A stretch of DNA of 64,000 nt from Acidimicrobiales bacterium. GTDB taxonomy: Bacteria > Actinomycetota > Acidimicrobiia > Acidimicrobiales > Aldehydirespiratoraceae. How positions within the stretch are numbered: position 1 is the first letter of the stretch; the number at the start of each line of letters is the position of its first letter. The stretch covers positions 151,197 to 215,196 of the forward strand of contig JAVJSI010000017.1 of assembly GCA_040219515.1 (NCBI GenBank). The letters run 5' to 3'. Below are positions 1 through 7,910 of the stretch, one piece after another. A program made the position numbers and the translations under genes. The notes below the pieces were generated by a model. The model had not been told where the DNA came from. It saw nothing but the letters and a program-made list of their open reading frames with translations, and made no database searches.

Positions 1-1107
1 GGTCGCCAGGGGGTGACGATGTCGACCGGCGTGCGTCTCCAGGCCGTCGGCTGGAAGATCACCGATGTGCCGGTGATCGTCGGTCGTCGACTCGCCCCGT
101 GGACCGACGATCGGCACCTGCATCGCTGGGCTCGCGACCTGCACGAGCGGCTGTCGGTGCTCGTCGACGACGAGGCTCCGCATCGCAACGAACACGCGAC
201 ACCGCTTCGTCGTCGGGTCTATCGAGCCGCCGATCTCCACATCGGACGCAGCATCCAACGCCTCGTCCTCCTCGGCGTCCTCTTCACCGTGCTCTACTCG
301 TCGTCGTTGCCGCTCGTCGCCGACGCCCGAGTCCTGGTTCCGCTCTGGGGTGCCTGGCAGTTCGCATCGCTGCTCTATCGGCGCAAGGCCCAGGAACCGG
401 TGGGGTTCACGAACTGGATCACCAACGATCTCCGCCTTCTCTCGACCGATCTCTACGTCGCGTTCCGGGCGCTGCCCGGCAAGCCTCTGGGTGTCGACCT
501 GGTCGACCGGGCTCCCGGACGCATCGCCCGGACGGTCTTCCTCGTCGGCCTCCAGATCGCACTGGCGGGCTCGCTGGCCGTCTTCGGGCTCGGCATCGCT
601 CGGCCGCCGCATGGGGATTTCGCGACCCTCGCCTCGCTCGCGGTCGCTGCCTGGCTGTGGGGTATGAGCCTTCAGGCCCGGACCGCGTCACGCCTCCACC
701 AGAAGCGGCAGAACTTCCGAGCGAGCGACGAACTGCGGGTGCTCGCCAGCAAGGATCGCATGGGCGTGATCGGCGTATCACCGTTCGGCATCGACGTGGT
801 CTCGGCGGATCCGCTGGGCATTGGTGAAAAGGTCCGTCTCGCCTTCGCTCTCCCCCAGGCCGACGGCTCCTCGATCAGATTCGACTGCCCCACGGCCGTG
901 CGCCGCTGCTCCAAGACCCGCGGCGCCTACGTGTCCTACCTCCGCTTCGCCCAACTGAGCGACGCCGAGGTCGACCAGATCGCCGAATACACCGCCGTCG
1001 TCGCCGGCGTACACGGGCTGCGCGACAACCTCGAGAGCCCCCTGGAACATCTCGTCCCGATCGAAGCCACGCTGGTGAAGCCCCGAGCCGAGGTCGCAGA
1101 AGTCTGA
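1..1107 (+). CDS. C-terminal part of a membrane glycosyltransferase-like protein with PilZ-like domain (5' end outside window)
   Basis: The reading frame is open from the first base, so the true start is probably upstream; a GTG at 13 is the first in-window start codon. The first 50 residues (RLQAVGWK, then LAPW, then a WARDLHER segment) resemble the end of a processive family-2 glycosyltransferase domain of the BcsA type. They are followed by hydrophobic segments around residues 80-110 and 175-225. The last ~110 residues look like a PilZ domain: a G-V-x-x-x-S-P-x-G strand, a hydrophobic basic-substitution strand and a closing YLRFAQL strand, the layout of c-di-GMP-regulated cellulose synthase-like enzymes. 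The usual RxxxR entry motif of PilZ is not clear, so c-di-GMP binding is uncertain. The family call is by pattern only. Confidence 0.5.
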   Translation, partial: GRQGVTMSTGVRLQAVGWKITDVPVIVGRRLAPWTDDRHLHRWARDLHERLSVLVDDEAPHRNEHATPLRRRVYRAADLHIGRSIQRLVLLGVLFTVLYSSSLPLVADARVLVPLWGAWQFASLLYRRKAQEPVGFTNWITNDLRLLSTDLYVAFRALPGKPLGVDLVDRAPGRIARTVFLVGLQIALAGSLAVFGLGIARPPHGDFATLASLAVAAWLWGMSLQARTASRLHQKRQNFRASDELRVLASKDRMGVIGVSPFGIDVVSADPLGIGEKVRLAFALPQADGSSIRFDCPTAVRRCSKTRGAYVSYLRFAQLSDAEVDQIAEYTAVVAGVHGLRDNLESPLEHLVPIEATLVKPRAEVAEV

Positions 1108-1133
1108 ACGGCAGATAGTCTTTTCTCGTCCAG

Positions 1134-1216
1134 GGGTCGGTGCCCGAGCGGCCAAAGGGAACGGGCTGTAAACCCGTCGGCTTTCGCCTACGAAGGTTCG
1201 AATCCTTCTCGGCCCA
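1134..1216 (+). tRNA. tRNA-Tyr (anticodon GTA)
   Basis: This is an 83-nt class II tRNA. Acceptor arms GGGTCGG (1134-1140) and TCGGCCC (1209-1215) pair with two G-U wobbles. The anticodon GTA is at 1168-1170 in the loop CTGTAAA. A long variable arm and a T-arm with GGTTCGAATCC follow. CCA is not encoded. Confidence 0.95.
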
Positions 1217-1223
1217 CGTGACA

Positions 1224-1260
1224 CGAGACCCGGCGCCCAGCGCCGGGTCTCGCAGTTTTC
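1224..1260 (+). terminator. Intrinsic terminator after tRNA-Tyr
   Basis: A perfect 12-bp stem (1224-1235 with 1241-1252) around a 5-nt loop is followed by GCAGTTTTC. It ends the tRNA transcript and may also serve the convergent GNAT gene. Confidence 0.8.
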
Positions 1261-1271
1261 TCAACTGTTGG

Positions 1272-1306
1272 CTCACGCCAACATGCGGTTCTCACGCCAA
1301 CATGCG
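1272..1306. repeat. Short tandem duplication of a 16-nt unit
   Basis: CTCACGCCAACATGCG occurs at 1272-1287 and again at 1291-1306, separated by GTT. The second copy contains the stop codon and last codons of the GNAT gene on the minus strand, so the first copy is a duplicated 3' end just outside the gene. Confidence 0.85.
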
Positions 1307-1780
1307 CTGCATCACGACGACGTCGAGCCAGCGGCCGAACTTGCGGCCGACCTCTCGCTCGGTGCCCACCACCTGGAATCCGCAGGACTGGTGCAACCCG
1401 ATGCTGGCATCGTGACCCCCGACGACTCGGGCCATGATCGTGTGGAAGCCGCGGCTCGTCGCAACATCGATCAGTTCGTCCATGAGGGCCCGTCCCACTC
1501 CGGCCCCCCGGGCGGACTCGGCGACATAGACGCTGTTCTCCACCGATGTGCGGTAGGCGGCCCGGGGCCGATACGGCGAGAGCGACGCGAAGCCGGCGAC
1601 CTCCGTGTCGATCTCGGCGACCACCACCCCGAACGCACCCTCGCGCTCGCGGATCCATTCCTGCTGTGCTTCCAGCGAGCGGGGCTCGAGATCGAAGGTG
1701 TGGGTCGTTTCCAGGACTTCGCGGTTGTAGATCGTGCGCAGCGCCTCGGCGTCGTCGATCGTGGCAAGTCGCAGCTTCAT
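1292..1780 (-). CDS. GNAT-family N-acetyltransferase (phosphinothricin acetyltransferase-like)
   Basis: This 162-residue protein fits a single GNAT domain. The start is LRLATIDDAEALRTIYNREV; motif A (GAGVGRALMDELI, with the Q/RxxGxG/A acetyl-CoA loop as ARGAGVG) sits mid-protein and a late HQSCGFQVVG motif follows. That pattern is typical of the PAT/Bar branch, which acetylates small amines such as phosphinothricin or methionine sulfoximine; the substrate here is unknown. The ATG at 1780 overlaps the stop of the upstream SDR gene (ATGA), so the two are translationally coupled in one minus-strand operon. The 3' end lies in a short tandem duplication. Confidence 0.85.
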   Translation of the reverse strand: MKLRLATIDDAEALRTIYNREVLETTHTFDLEPRSLEAQQEWIREREGAFGVVVAEIDTEVAGFASLSPYRPRAAYRTSVENSVYVAESARGAGVGRALMDELIDVATSRGFHTIMARVVGGHDASIGLHQSCGFQVVGTEREVGRKFGRWLDVVVMQRMLA

Positions 1781-2547
1781 GGGTTTGCGGCCACCTTGCC
1801 GGTGACGCGCCGCAGGGCCGCCAACGGCGCGACCTTCAACAGGCCGACTGCGACGGTGTTGAGCGCGCCGGGTACGACGCGGGCCTTGCCCTCCGCGACG
1901 GCGGCCAGCGCGCTCGCGGCCACCGTGTCGGCGTCCTGCCAGAACGCGTTCGGGTAGCGACTCGCGTCGGCCTCGGCCCGCTCGTGGAACTCGGTCCGCG
2001 TGAAGCCTGGGCACGACACCGTCACGGTCACCCCGGAGCCGGCGAGCTCCTGGTGCAGCGACTCGCTGAAGCTGTTCACGAATGCCTTGGTGGCGGCATA
2101 GGTCGCACTCCCGGCGGACGGGAGGTAACCGGCGACGCTGGCGATGTTGAGGATGCCGCCCGAGCCGGCGCGGACCATCGTCGCGGCCGCGGCGTGCGAC
2201 AGCTCGTGCAGGGCCAGCACGTTGACGGCCACCACCCGCCGTTCCTTCTCGTAGTCGAGCGCGGCGAAGGATCCGGAGAAGCCCAGGCCCGCATTGTTGA
2301 CCAGGAGGTCGATCGGATCCTCGCTCGATGCCAGGCGGGCACCGATACGAGCGACGTCGTGGGGATCGGCGAGGTCGGCCACCAGGACCTCCACGTCGAC
2401 GGGGACATCGGCGGCCAGGGCATCGAGTCGGGCCTCGTCACGGGCGACCACGACCAGTGGGGTGCCCTGCTCGGCGAGCTGGCGCGCGATCGACGCGCCG
2501 ATACCGCTCGACGCGCCGGTGACCAGTGCGCGTTTCCAACGGGACAT
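1777..2547 (-). CDS. Short-chain dehydrogenase/reductase
   Basis: A classical SDR of 256 residues. The cofactor motif TGASSGIG is at residues 10-17, NNAG at 84-87, and the catalytic triad reads S137, Y150, K154 (YAATK). A short hydrophobic stretch near the C-terminus (VAVGLLKVAPLAALRRV) suggests peripheral membrane contact, as in SDRs acting on lipid substrates. The ATG at 2547 was chosen because the Rossmann fold begins six residues later. It is the first gene of a two-gene operon with the GNAT gene. Substrate unknown. Confidence 0.85.
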   Translation of the reverse strand: MSRWKRALVTGASSGIGASIARQLAEQGTPLVVVARDEARLDALAADVPVDVEVLVADLADPHDVARIGARLASSEDPIDLLVNNAGLGFSGSFAALDYEKERRVVAVNVLALHELSHAAAATMVRAGSGGILNIASVAGYLPSAGSATYAATKAFVNSFSESLHQELAGSGVTVTVSCPGFTRTEFHERAEADASRYPNAFWQDADTVAASALAAVAEGKARVVPGALNTVAVGLLKVAPLAALRRVTGKVAANP

Positions 2548-2607
2548 GTGACCTCGATCGTGGTGGGCGATGGCAGCTCCGAATCTACTGCCGTGGTTGT
2601 ATGTGGG

Positions 2608-2991
2608 ATGCCCCTGCCCCACGACGCTCGAAATGTTCTCGGCGGCGCGCTCGCCGAATGCGGCACCGATCCCGTCACCGGCTTCTTTCGCGACGGCTGC
2701 TGCAACACCTCGGACGACGACGTCGGCTCCCACACCGTGTGCACCACGGTGACGGCTCGCTTCCTCGAGTTCTCCAAGGAGTCCGGCAACGACCTCTCGA
2801 CCCCCCGACCCGAGTGGGGATTCGCCGGTCTGCAGCCGGGCGACGGATGGTGTGTGTGCGCGGCTCGTTGGCTCGAAGCCGCATTGGCCGGTGCCGCCGC
2901 GCCGGTGCGACTCAGCGCCACCCACGAGCGCGCACTCGAGGTGGTGCCGCTCCAGATGCTGCGGGCGCACGCGGTCGACGCCGAGAACTGA
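2608..2991 (+). CDS. DUF2237 family protein
   Basis: A small 127-residue soluble protein matching the DUF2237 pattern: NVLGGALAECG, then TGFFRDGCCNT, GSHTVC and the late PGDGWCVCAARWLEA. Family members are single-domain proteins of about this length with unknown function. Several conserved Cys residues are present (CGTD, DGCCN, CVC). The ATG at 2608 is preferred because the domain begins a few residues later; earlier in-frame starts would add sequence opposite the divergent SDR gene. It converges on the F420-type oxidoreductase gene with an 8-nt gap. Confidence 0.75.
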   Translation: MPLPHDARNVLGGALAECGTDPVTGFFRDGCCNTSDDDVGSHTVCTTVTARFLEFSKESGNDLSTPRPEWGFAGLQPGDGWCVCAARWLEAALAGAAAPVRLSATHERALEVVPLQMLRAHAVDAEN

Positions 2992-2999
2992 TCGGCGCG

Positions 3000-4037
3000 T
3001 CAGGCGGCCGCCACGTCGCGTGCCACCTGGGCCCACCGATCGAGGATGTCGGGATGGGTCCGCAGCTGACTCGACGCGGTGTAGGTCATCAGCCGGGTCG
3101 AGGGCGCGACGTCACGGTAGCGAGAAACGAGATTCGCGCCGAGCGTCGACCACGATCCGGAGACGGTGTAGTGATCGAGGATGTCGTCGGTGATCAGGCC
3201 GACCATGCCGGCGAGATCGCCGTCGCGCTGGCGGGCGTGGAGTTGCTCCGACAGCCCGTCGAAGCCGTGGGTCTCGAACACGGGTGAGTAGGTGCGGGTC
3301 GACCCGTAGAAGGCGATCATCTGTCGGGCGTGCTCGCGGGTTGCCGCGAGTTCCTCGTCGGTGTCGCCGACCGGCGTCATCACCGGGATCTCGAAGGTGA
3401 TGTCACCCAGTTCACGACCGCTGCGCGCCGCGCCCTCCGCCACATGCGGCCGCTGCCGTTCGACGATGTACTCGGGCGAGTTGAACGGATGGATGTGGAT
3501 GCCGTCGCACACCTCGCCGGCCATTCGACTCATCCAGGGGAGCACGGCGGACACGAAGATCCGCGGGTCGGGCGCGTCGATCGGGCCGGGCGACCATTGC
3601 GCAGGGAGCAACGAGAACTGGTAGAAGTCACCCTCGAAGTGGAGCTTCTCCTCACCGCGGAAGGCCCGAAAGATCGCCTGGATCGAGCGGACGTACTCCT
3701 TCATCCGCGGGCCCGGCGGCGCGTACTCCGACGAGTAGCGGCGTTCGACATGGGCCTTGACCTGTGTGCCCAGGCCGAGGGTGAAACGACCGTTGGTCGC
3801 GTCGGCGAGCTCCCAGGCCGTGGACGCAGTGATCATCGGGCTGCGCGGGAAGGCAACGGCGACCGCGGTGCCGATACCGAGCTGCTCGGTCGCGAGCCCG
3901 GCGGCGGCGGCAGACAGGTAGGCGGTCCGCCCCGACTCGGTGAGCCAGAGCGTGCCGAACCCGGCGGCCTCGACCGCGTGCGCGTGGCGTTGCATCGAAT
4001 GCAGTTCCATCGAGCCGGACATGATGTCGAGTTCCAT
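3000..4037 (-). CDS. LLM class F420-dependent oxidoreductase
   Basis: This 345-residue protein has the bacterial-luciferase-like TIM barrel layout. The N-terminal ELDIMSGSMEL strand is followed by AVEAAGFGTLWLTESGRTAYLSAAAA split over two barrel turns, then the GLGTQVKAHVERR segment and a C-terminal SR-YRDVA stretch. These match actinobacterial F420-dependent enzymes of the TIGR03617 type. F420 binding is expected from the family and not shown by a unique motif. The ATG at 4037 is preceded by GGGGGATC as a possible ribosome site and starts exactly at the domain edge. It diverges from the GGDEF-EAL gene. Substrate unknown. Confidence 0.85.
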   Translation of the reverse strand: MELDIMSGSMELHSMQRHAHAVEAAGFGTLWLTESGRTAYLSAAAAGLATEQLGIGTAVAVAFPRSPMITASTAWELADATNGRFTLGLGTQVKAHVERRYSSEYAPPGPRMKEYVRSIQAIFRAFRGEEKLHFEGDFYQFSLLPAQWSPGPIDAPDPRIFVSAVLPWMSRMAGEVCDGIHIHPFNSPEYIVERQRPHVAEGAARSGRELGDITFEIPVMTPVGDTDEELAATREHARQMIAFYGSTRTYSPVFETHGFDGLSEQLHARQRDGDLAGMVGLITDDILDHYTVSGSWSTLGANLVSRYRDVAPSTRLMTYTASSQLRTHPDILDRWAQVARDVAAA

Positions 4038-4167
4038 GATCCCCCGTGTGCCGGCCCCGAGAAGGGCCGCTCCGTCCACGCGAACGTAGTGGGGCCGTTG
4101 CCTCTGGGCCTCAACTCGTCGGCAGGGAGGCCGATCGAAAAGCAAACGACTCACGAATCGGTGCCCC

Positions 4168-7100
4168 TTGCCGTCATCCACCTCCGACGTTCACGATTCC
4201 GCATCGAGCCCGTCATCGCGCAACCCGCTGGCCATCGTCGACGGGGTCGGTGGCGCGCTCGCAGCCGCGGATGGGGAGAGCGTCGCTGCCGGCTTCGCAG
4301 AGTCTCTCCGGCTACTGGCCGAGGGCTTCGACGCGAGCCTCAGCACGATGTTGCGGTTCGCAGACGACGGTGCGCATCTCATCGGGCTCTGGGCCGGTGG
4401 GCGATTCGTTCGCGATCCGCAGATTCGCATCGGCAACGAACACCTGCCGCGCGGGATGCCGTTGCGATCGAGCCGCGAACCGCTCACGCTGGCGCCGGAG
4501 TTCTTCGGCGCCGAGTTCGCCTCGTTGCTCCGTGACCTCGGTGACGGTCAGGTGTTGCTCATCGCCCCGATCAGTGATGCGAACCAGGTGACCGGTGCCG
4601 TGGCCGTGCTCGCGCCGGGAGACTTCACCGAGGAAGATCGGGTGGCACTGCAACTCAGTGGGGAGCTCCTCTGGCGCCACGTTCGTCACCACGACTCGCG
4701 TGACGAGCTGCACGAACGGGCCGAGATCGCCGAGATCCTCGCCCGGGTGGGGGCCCGCTTGCACGAAGGGGGGCTCGACGAGGCCGGTGCGATGACTGCC
4801 GACGTCGTCGAGTTGGCGGGCGGCTATGTCGGCGCCGACCGGATCGTCATCTACGAACGGACTGCGTCGGGCGTGCTCGCCGTGGTGGAGTGGCCACCGC
4901 GTGATCCGCGCACGAGCGCGGGGACCGTGGACTTCGCCGAGACTGACTGGGCTCGGATCGGGCAGGGGCCGATCAGCTGGAGCGAACTCGAGTCGGATCC
5001 CGTCGTGTCGAAGATCCGTGGGCTGCACAACGCCGGTCTCGTGGTCCCCGGCATCGTCGAGGGTGAGGTCGTCGGGGCATGGGTCCTCGCGAAGTACGAC
5101 AATCGTCCCTTCTCACGAGCGCACCGTGAGCTGTGCGTCTCGATCGTCGACCTGCTCGGCCAGTTCAGGATTCGGCTGAGAGCTGAGTATGCGCTCGAGC
5201 GCCGCGGACTCGTCGAGCAGTGTCGTACCGAACTCGCCGAAACGTTCGTCAACTCATCACCGTCCGCCGTGGACGCCGCATTGGCGGCCGCCCTCGAGCG
5301 GATCGGTGGGGTGTTCGACGCCCGCCAGGTGCGTTGGGTCGAGCCTTCACCCGACCGGGCCGGCTCGTTCGTCGCGATCGAGTGGTCAGACGAGACGGAT
5401 CCCGACACACCACCGGTGTTCCGGCCGACCACCCTCGTCCTCGACCCCGGGGGTGCCACGGAACCGTTCTTCCTGCCGTCCGAGGACGATGCCGATCCGA
5501 ATCCCGAGGAGTCGGCGTTGTCCACGCTCGTCATCCCTGCAGTGGTCGGCGACCGGACGTGCGGTGCGCTCACGCTCTCCGACGAGGGTCTCAGTCGCGC
5601 GTTGCCGCCGGTCGAGCTGCGTGCTCTGGTCGACCTGGCCGGACTCGTCCACCAGGCCCGCCGTCGTGCGCATCAAGAAATCGAGGCCGAATACCGGAAC
5701 CGACTCGACGGACTGCAGCTCCGACTTGCCCACCGCTTTCTGGACCGCACCGTCGTCGACGACGGACCGGTGCTCGAGTGGGTGCTCGGCGAGATCGGTG
5801 ATGCGCTCGAGTGCGACCTGATCGCGTTCGCAGAGTTCGTCGGCTCGACCGAGGGCGAGATCCACTGGTGGTCGCGCCAGGACACCCACGCCGAGGTCGC
5901 GGTGGCGATGTCGAATCGTCAGGCCACCTTCGACGACCATTTCCGACAGTGTCTCGAGGCCGGGGAACCGACGGTGACCCGCAGTCGACTCCTGCCGGAA
6001 CACGTCCGGCAAGGGGCCGAGATCATTGCCGGCGATGAGTTCTCGATGCTCCTGGTGCCGTTTCGGGCACCCGGCATCGCCCTGATGCTGGGGGTTTGCA
6101 CGCTGGGCGATCGCGAATGGCAGACCGTCGAGACGGCGATGCTCCAGAAGGTGATCGGCCAGGTTCGCCAGTTCATCGAAGTGGTGGCGAGTCGCCGTCG
6201 CCTGGAGTACGACGCGACGCACGACGAGCTCACCGGCCTCGCCAACCGCCGCCGGCTGCACGAGGAGTTCGCGGCCCTGGTCGGCGCCGGTCGGCGGGGC
6301 GCGATGCTGATGATCGACATCGACCGCTTCAAGGTCGTCAACGACTCCCTCGGTCACAGTGCCGGCGACGCCGTGCTGGTGGCGCTGGCCGACCGCATCC
6401 GTACGTCGGTACGAGATTGCGACCTGGTGGGACGTTTCGGCGGCGACGAGTTCGCGGTGGTGGTCCCCGACGGTGTGGGTGAGATGGAGTTGGCGGCCAC
6501 CGCCGATCGTCTCATCGAAGTGATCCGTGAGCCGATCGTGGTGCGCGGTACGACGATCATCCCGACCTGCAGTATCGGCATCGCAGTGTCCGGGGAGAGC
6601 GACGATGTGGAAGCGGTGTTGCGCCACGCCGATGCGGCGCTCTACGAGGCGAAGGCCAAGGGTCGCGATCGCTATGAGTTCTTCGACGACGCTCGCCGAC
6701 AATCCCTCACGGACCGATTGCACCTGGAGACCGCGCTCCGTAGCGGGGTCGCCGCCGGTGAGTTCGAACCATGGTTTCAGCCCGAGTACGACATCGAGAC
6801 CGGTCTGGTCGTCGGCGTCGAGGCGTTGGTTCGCTGGCACCATCCCGAGAAGGGCATCATCGAGGCCGGCGACTTCATCGAGGCCGCCGAGGAGATCGGG
6901 CTCGCTCCCGAGCTGAGTCGGATCGTGATCGCGAAGAGTTTCGCCGCACTCGAGGGCTGGATCGTCGAAGGGTTCGACACCCGCCTTCGGGTGAACGTCG
7001 CCATCGCGCAGCTGCACTCGGCCGACGTCGCTGCGCAGCTCGCCACTGCGCTCGATGCGTACGGCATCCCAGCCGAACGGCTCTGCATCGAGATCACGGA

Positions 7101-7473
7101 ACGTTGTCTGATGCTCGATCCCGGGAGCGCGTTGGAGGCGCTCGAGGCGGTGCGCGGACTCGGGGTCGAGGTGGCGATCGACGACTTCGGAACCGGCCTG
7201 AGTTCACTTGCCCGACTCAAGCACCTGCCCGTCGACACGCTCAAGATCGATCGCACCTTCGTCTCGGGCATCGTCACGAACGCGACTCATCGTGAGATCG
7301 TGCGCACGATCATCGGACTGGCCCGCGGTCTCGGCCTGGGCGTGGTCGCCGAAGGAGTCGAACACGTCGAACAGGCGGAGTTGCTTCTCGAGCTCGGCTG
7401 CCGGCGAGCCCAGGGATGGCTCTGGTCCCCGGCCCTCCCTGCTGCCGAGGTGCCCCGCCTGGCCCGAGTGTGA
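4168..7473 (+). CDS. GAF-repeat GGDEF-EAL cyclic-di-GMP enzyme
   Basis: A 1101-residue cytoplasmic signalling protein. Roughly the first 680 residues look like several consecutive GAF-type sensor modules joined by helical linkers, with no transmembrane segment. A diguanylate cyclase domain follows, with intact GGDEF at 758-762 and an inhibitory I-site RDCD at 749-752, exactly five residues upstream. The C-terminal phosphodiesterase domain has EAL at 885-887, DDFGTG, the TLKIDR lysine and AEGVE, so both domains look catalytically competent. The start is TTG at 4168; no ATG or GTG is better placed and the ribosome site is weak, so the start is uncertain. It ends 31 nt before mftA on the same strand. 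Confidence 0.9.
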   Translation: MPSSTSDVHDSASSPSSRNPLAIVDGVGGALAAADGESVAAGFAESLRLLAEGFDASLSTMLRFADDGAHLIGLWAGGRFVRDPQIRIGNEHLPRGMPLRSSREPLTLAPEFFGAEFASLLRDLGDGQVLLIAPISDANQVTGAVAVLAPGDFTEEDRVALQLSGELLWRHVRHHDSRDELHERAEIAEILARVGARLHEGGLDEAGAMTADVVELAGGYVGADRIVIYERTASGVLAVVEWPPRDPRTSAGTVDFAETDWARIGQGPISWSELESDPVVSKIRGLHNAGLVVPGIVEGEVVGAWVLAKYDNRPFSRAHRELCVSIVDLLGQFRIRLRAEYALERRGLVEQCRTELAETFVNSSPSAVDAALAAALERIGGVFDARQVRWVEPSPDRAGSFVAIEWSDETDPDTPPVFRPTTLVLDPGGATEPFFLPSEDDADPNPEESALSTLVIPAVVGDRTCGALTLSDEGLSRALPPVELRALVDLAGLVHQARRRAHQEIEAEYRNRLDGLQLRLAHRFLDRTVVDDGPVLEWVLGEIGDALECDLIAFAEFVGSTEGEIHWWSRQDTHAEVAVAMSNRQATFDDHFRQCLEAGEPTVTRSRLLPEHVRQGAEIIAGDEFSMLLVPFRAPGIALMLGVCTLGDREWQTVETAMLQKVIGQVRQFIEVVASRRRLEYDATHDELTGLANRRRLHEEFAALVGAGRRGAMLMIDIDRFKVVNDSLGHSAGDAVLVALADRIRTSVRDCDLVGRFGGDEFAVVVPDGVGEMELAATADRLIEVIREPIVVRGTTIIPTCSIGIAVSGESDDVEAVLRHADAALYEAKAKGRDRYEFFDDARRQSLTDRLHLETALRSGVAAGEFEPWFQPEYDIETGLVVGVEALVRWHHPEKGIIEAGDFIEAAEEIGLAPELSRIVIAKSFAALEGWIVEGFDTRLRVNVAIAQLHSADVAAQLATALDAYGIPAERLCIEITERCLMLDPGSALEALEAVRGLGVEVAIDDFGTGLSSLARLKHLPVDTLKIDRTFVSGIVTNATHREIVRTIIGLARGLGLGVVAEGVEHVEQAELLLELGCRRAQGWLWSPALPAAEVPRLARV

Positions 7474-7504
7474 ATACTCTGTAGGAAACTTCGAGGAGGG
7501 CGCC

Positions 7505-7639
7505 ATGGAGCCGACCGACACACAGGACCGCACCACAACCGACGATTCGGCTGCCGAGGTGGCCGACACCGCCGAACTCGTCGAGGAAGAACTCCTCGTC
7601 GAGGAGATCTCCATCGACGGGATGTGCGGCGTCTACTAG
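7505..7639 (+). CDS. mftA: Mycofactocin precursor peptide MftA
   Basis: A 44-residue peptide with an acidic leader (many Asp/Glu and Thr) ending in IDGMCGVY, the conserved tail of mycofactocin precursors. The terminal Val-Tyr pair is the part that MftC decarboxylates and crosslinks, and MftE later releases it for conversion to the redox cofactor. GAGGAGGG at 7493-7500 gives a strong ribosome binding site just upstream. It is followed after 4 nt by mftB and then mftC, the canonical A-B-C order. The identification rests on the C-terminal motif and on this context; together they are decisive. Confidence 0.96.
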   Translation: MEPTDTQDRTTTDDSAAEVADTAELVEEELLVEEISIDGMCGVY

Positions 7640-7643
7640 TCCC

Positions 7644-7910
7644 GTGGATTTCGATGCCGGCCGTCGCTACCGCTTGCACGAACGTGTCGCGCTGCGCCCC
7701 GAGCCGTTCGGCGCGCTTGCGTATCACTACGGCAACCGGCGCCTGAACTTCCTGCGGGCGCCCGAACTCGTCACGCTCGTCGAGTCGCTGGCCGATCACG
7801 ACAACCCCCGGGCGGCCTTCGACGCGTCCGGAATCGAATCACGACGCTGGCCGTCGTTCGAGAAGGCGCTCGCCTCTCTCGCCGCCTCCGACTTCCTGGT
7901 GACCGCATGA
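7644..7910 (+). CDS. mftB: Mycofactocin chaperone MftB (RiPP recognition element)
   Basis: An 88-residue PqqD-like protein that binds the MftA leader and presents it to MftC. The sequence shows the expected pattern: basic RYRLHERVALRPEPFGALAYH start, a YGNRRLNFLRAPEL segment and a C-terminal helix ending in ASDFLVT. It starts with GTG four nucleotides after mftA without its own ribosome site, so coupling to mftA is likely. Its stop overlaps the mftC start (ATGA). Confidence 0.93.
   Translation: MDFDAGRRYRLHERVALRPEPFGALAYHYGNRRLNFLRAPELVTLVESLADHDNPRAAFDASGIESRRWPSFEKALASLAASDFLVTA

Noticed and set aside
5386..7017. A 543-codon minus-strand frame inside the GGDEF-EAL gene
   Set aside because: The plus strand has intact catalytic motifs in this stretch; the reverse frame has none.
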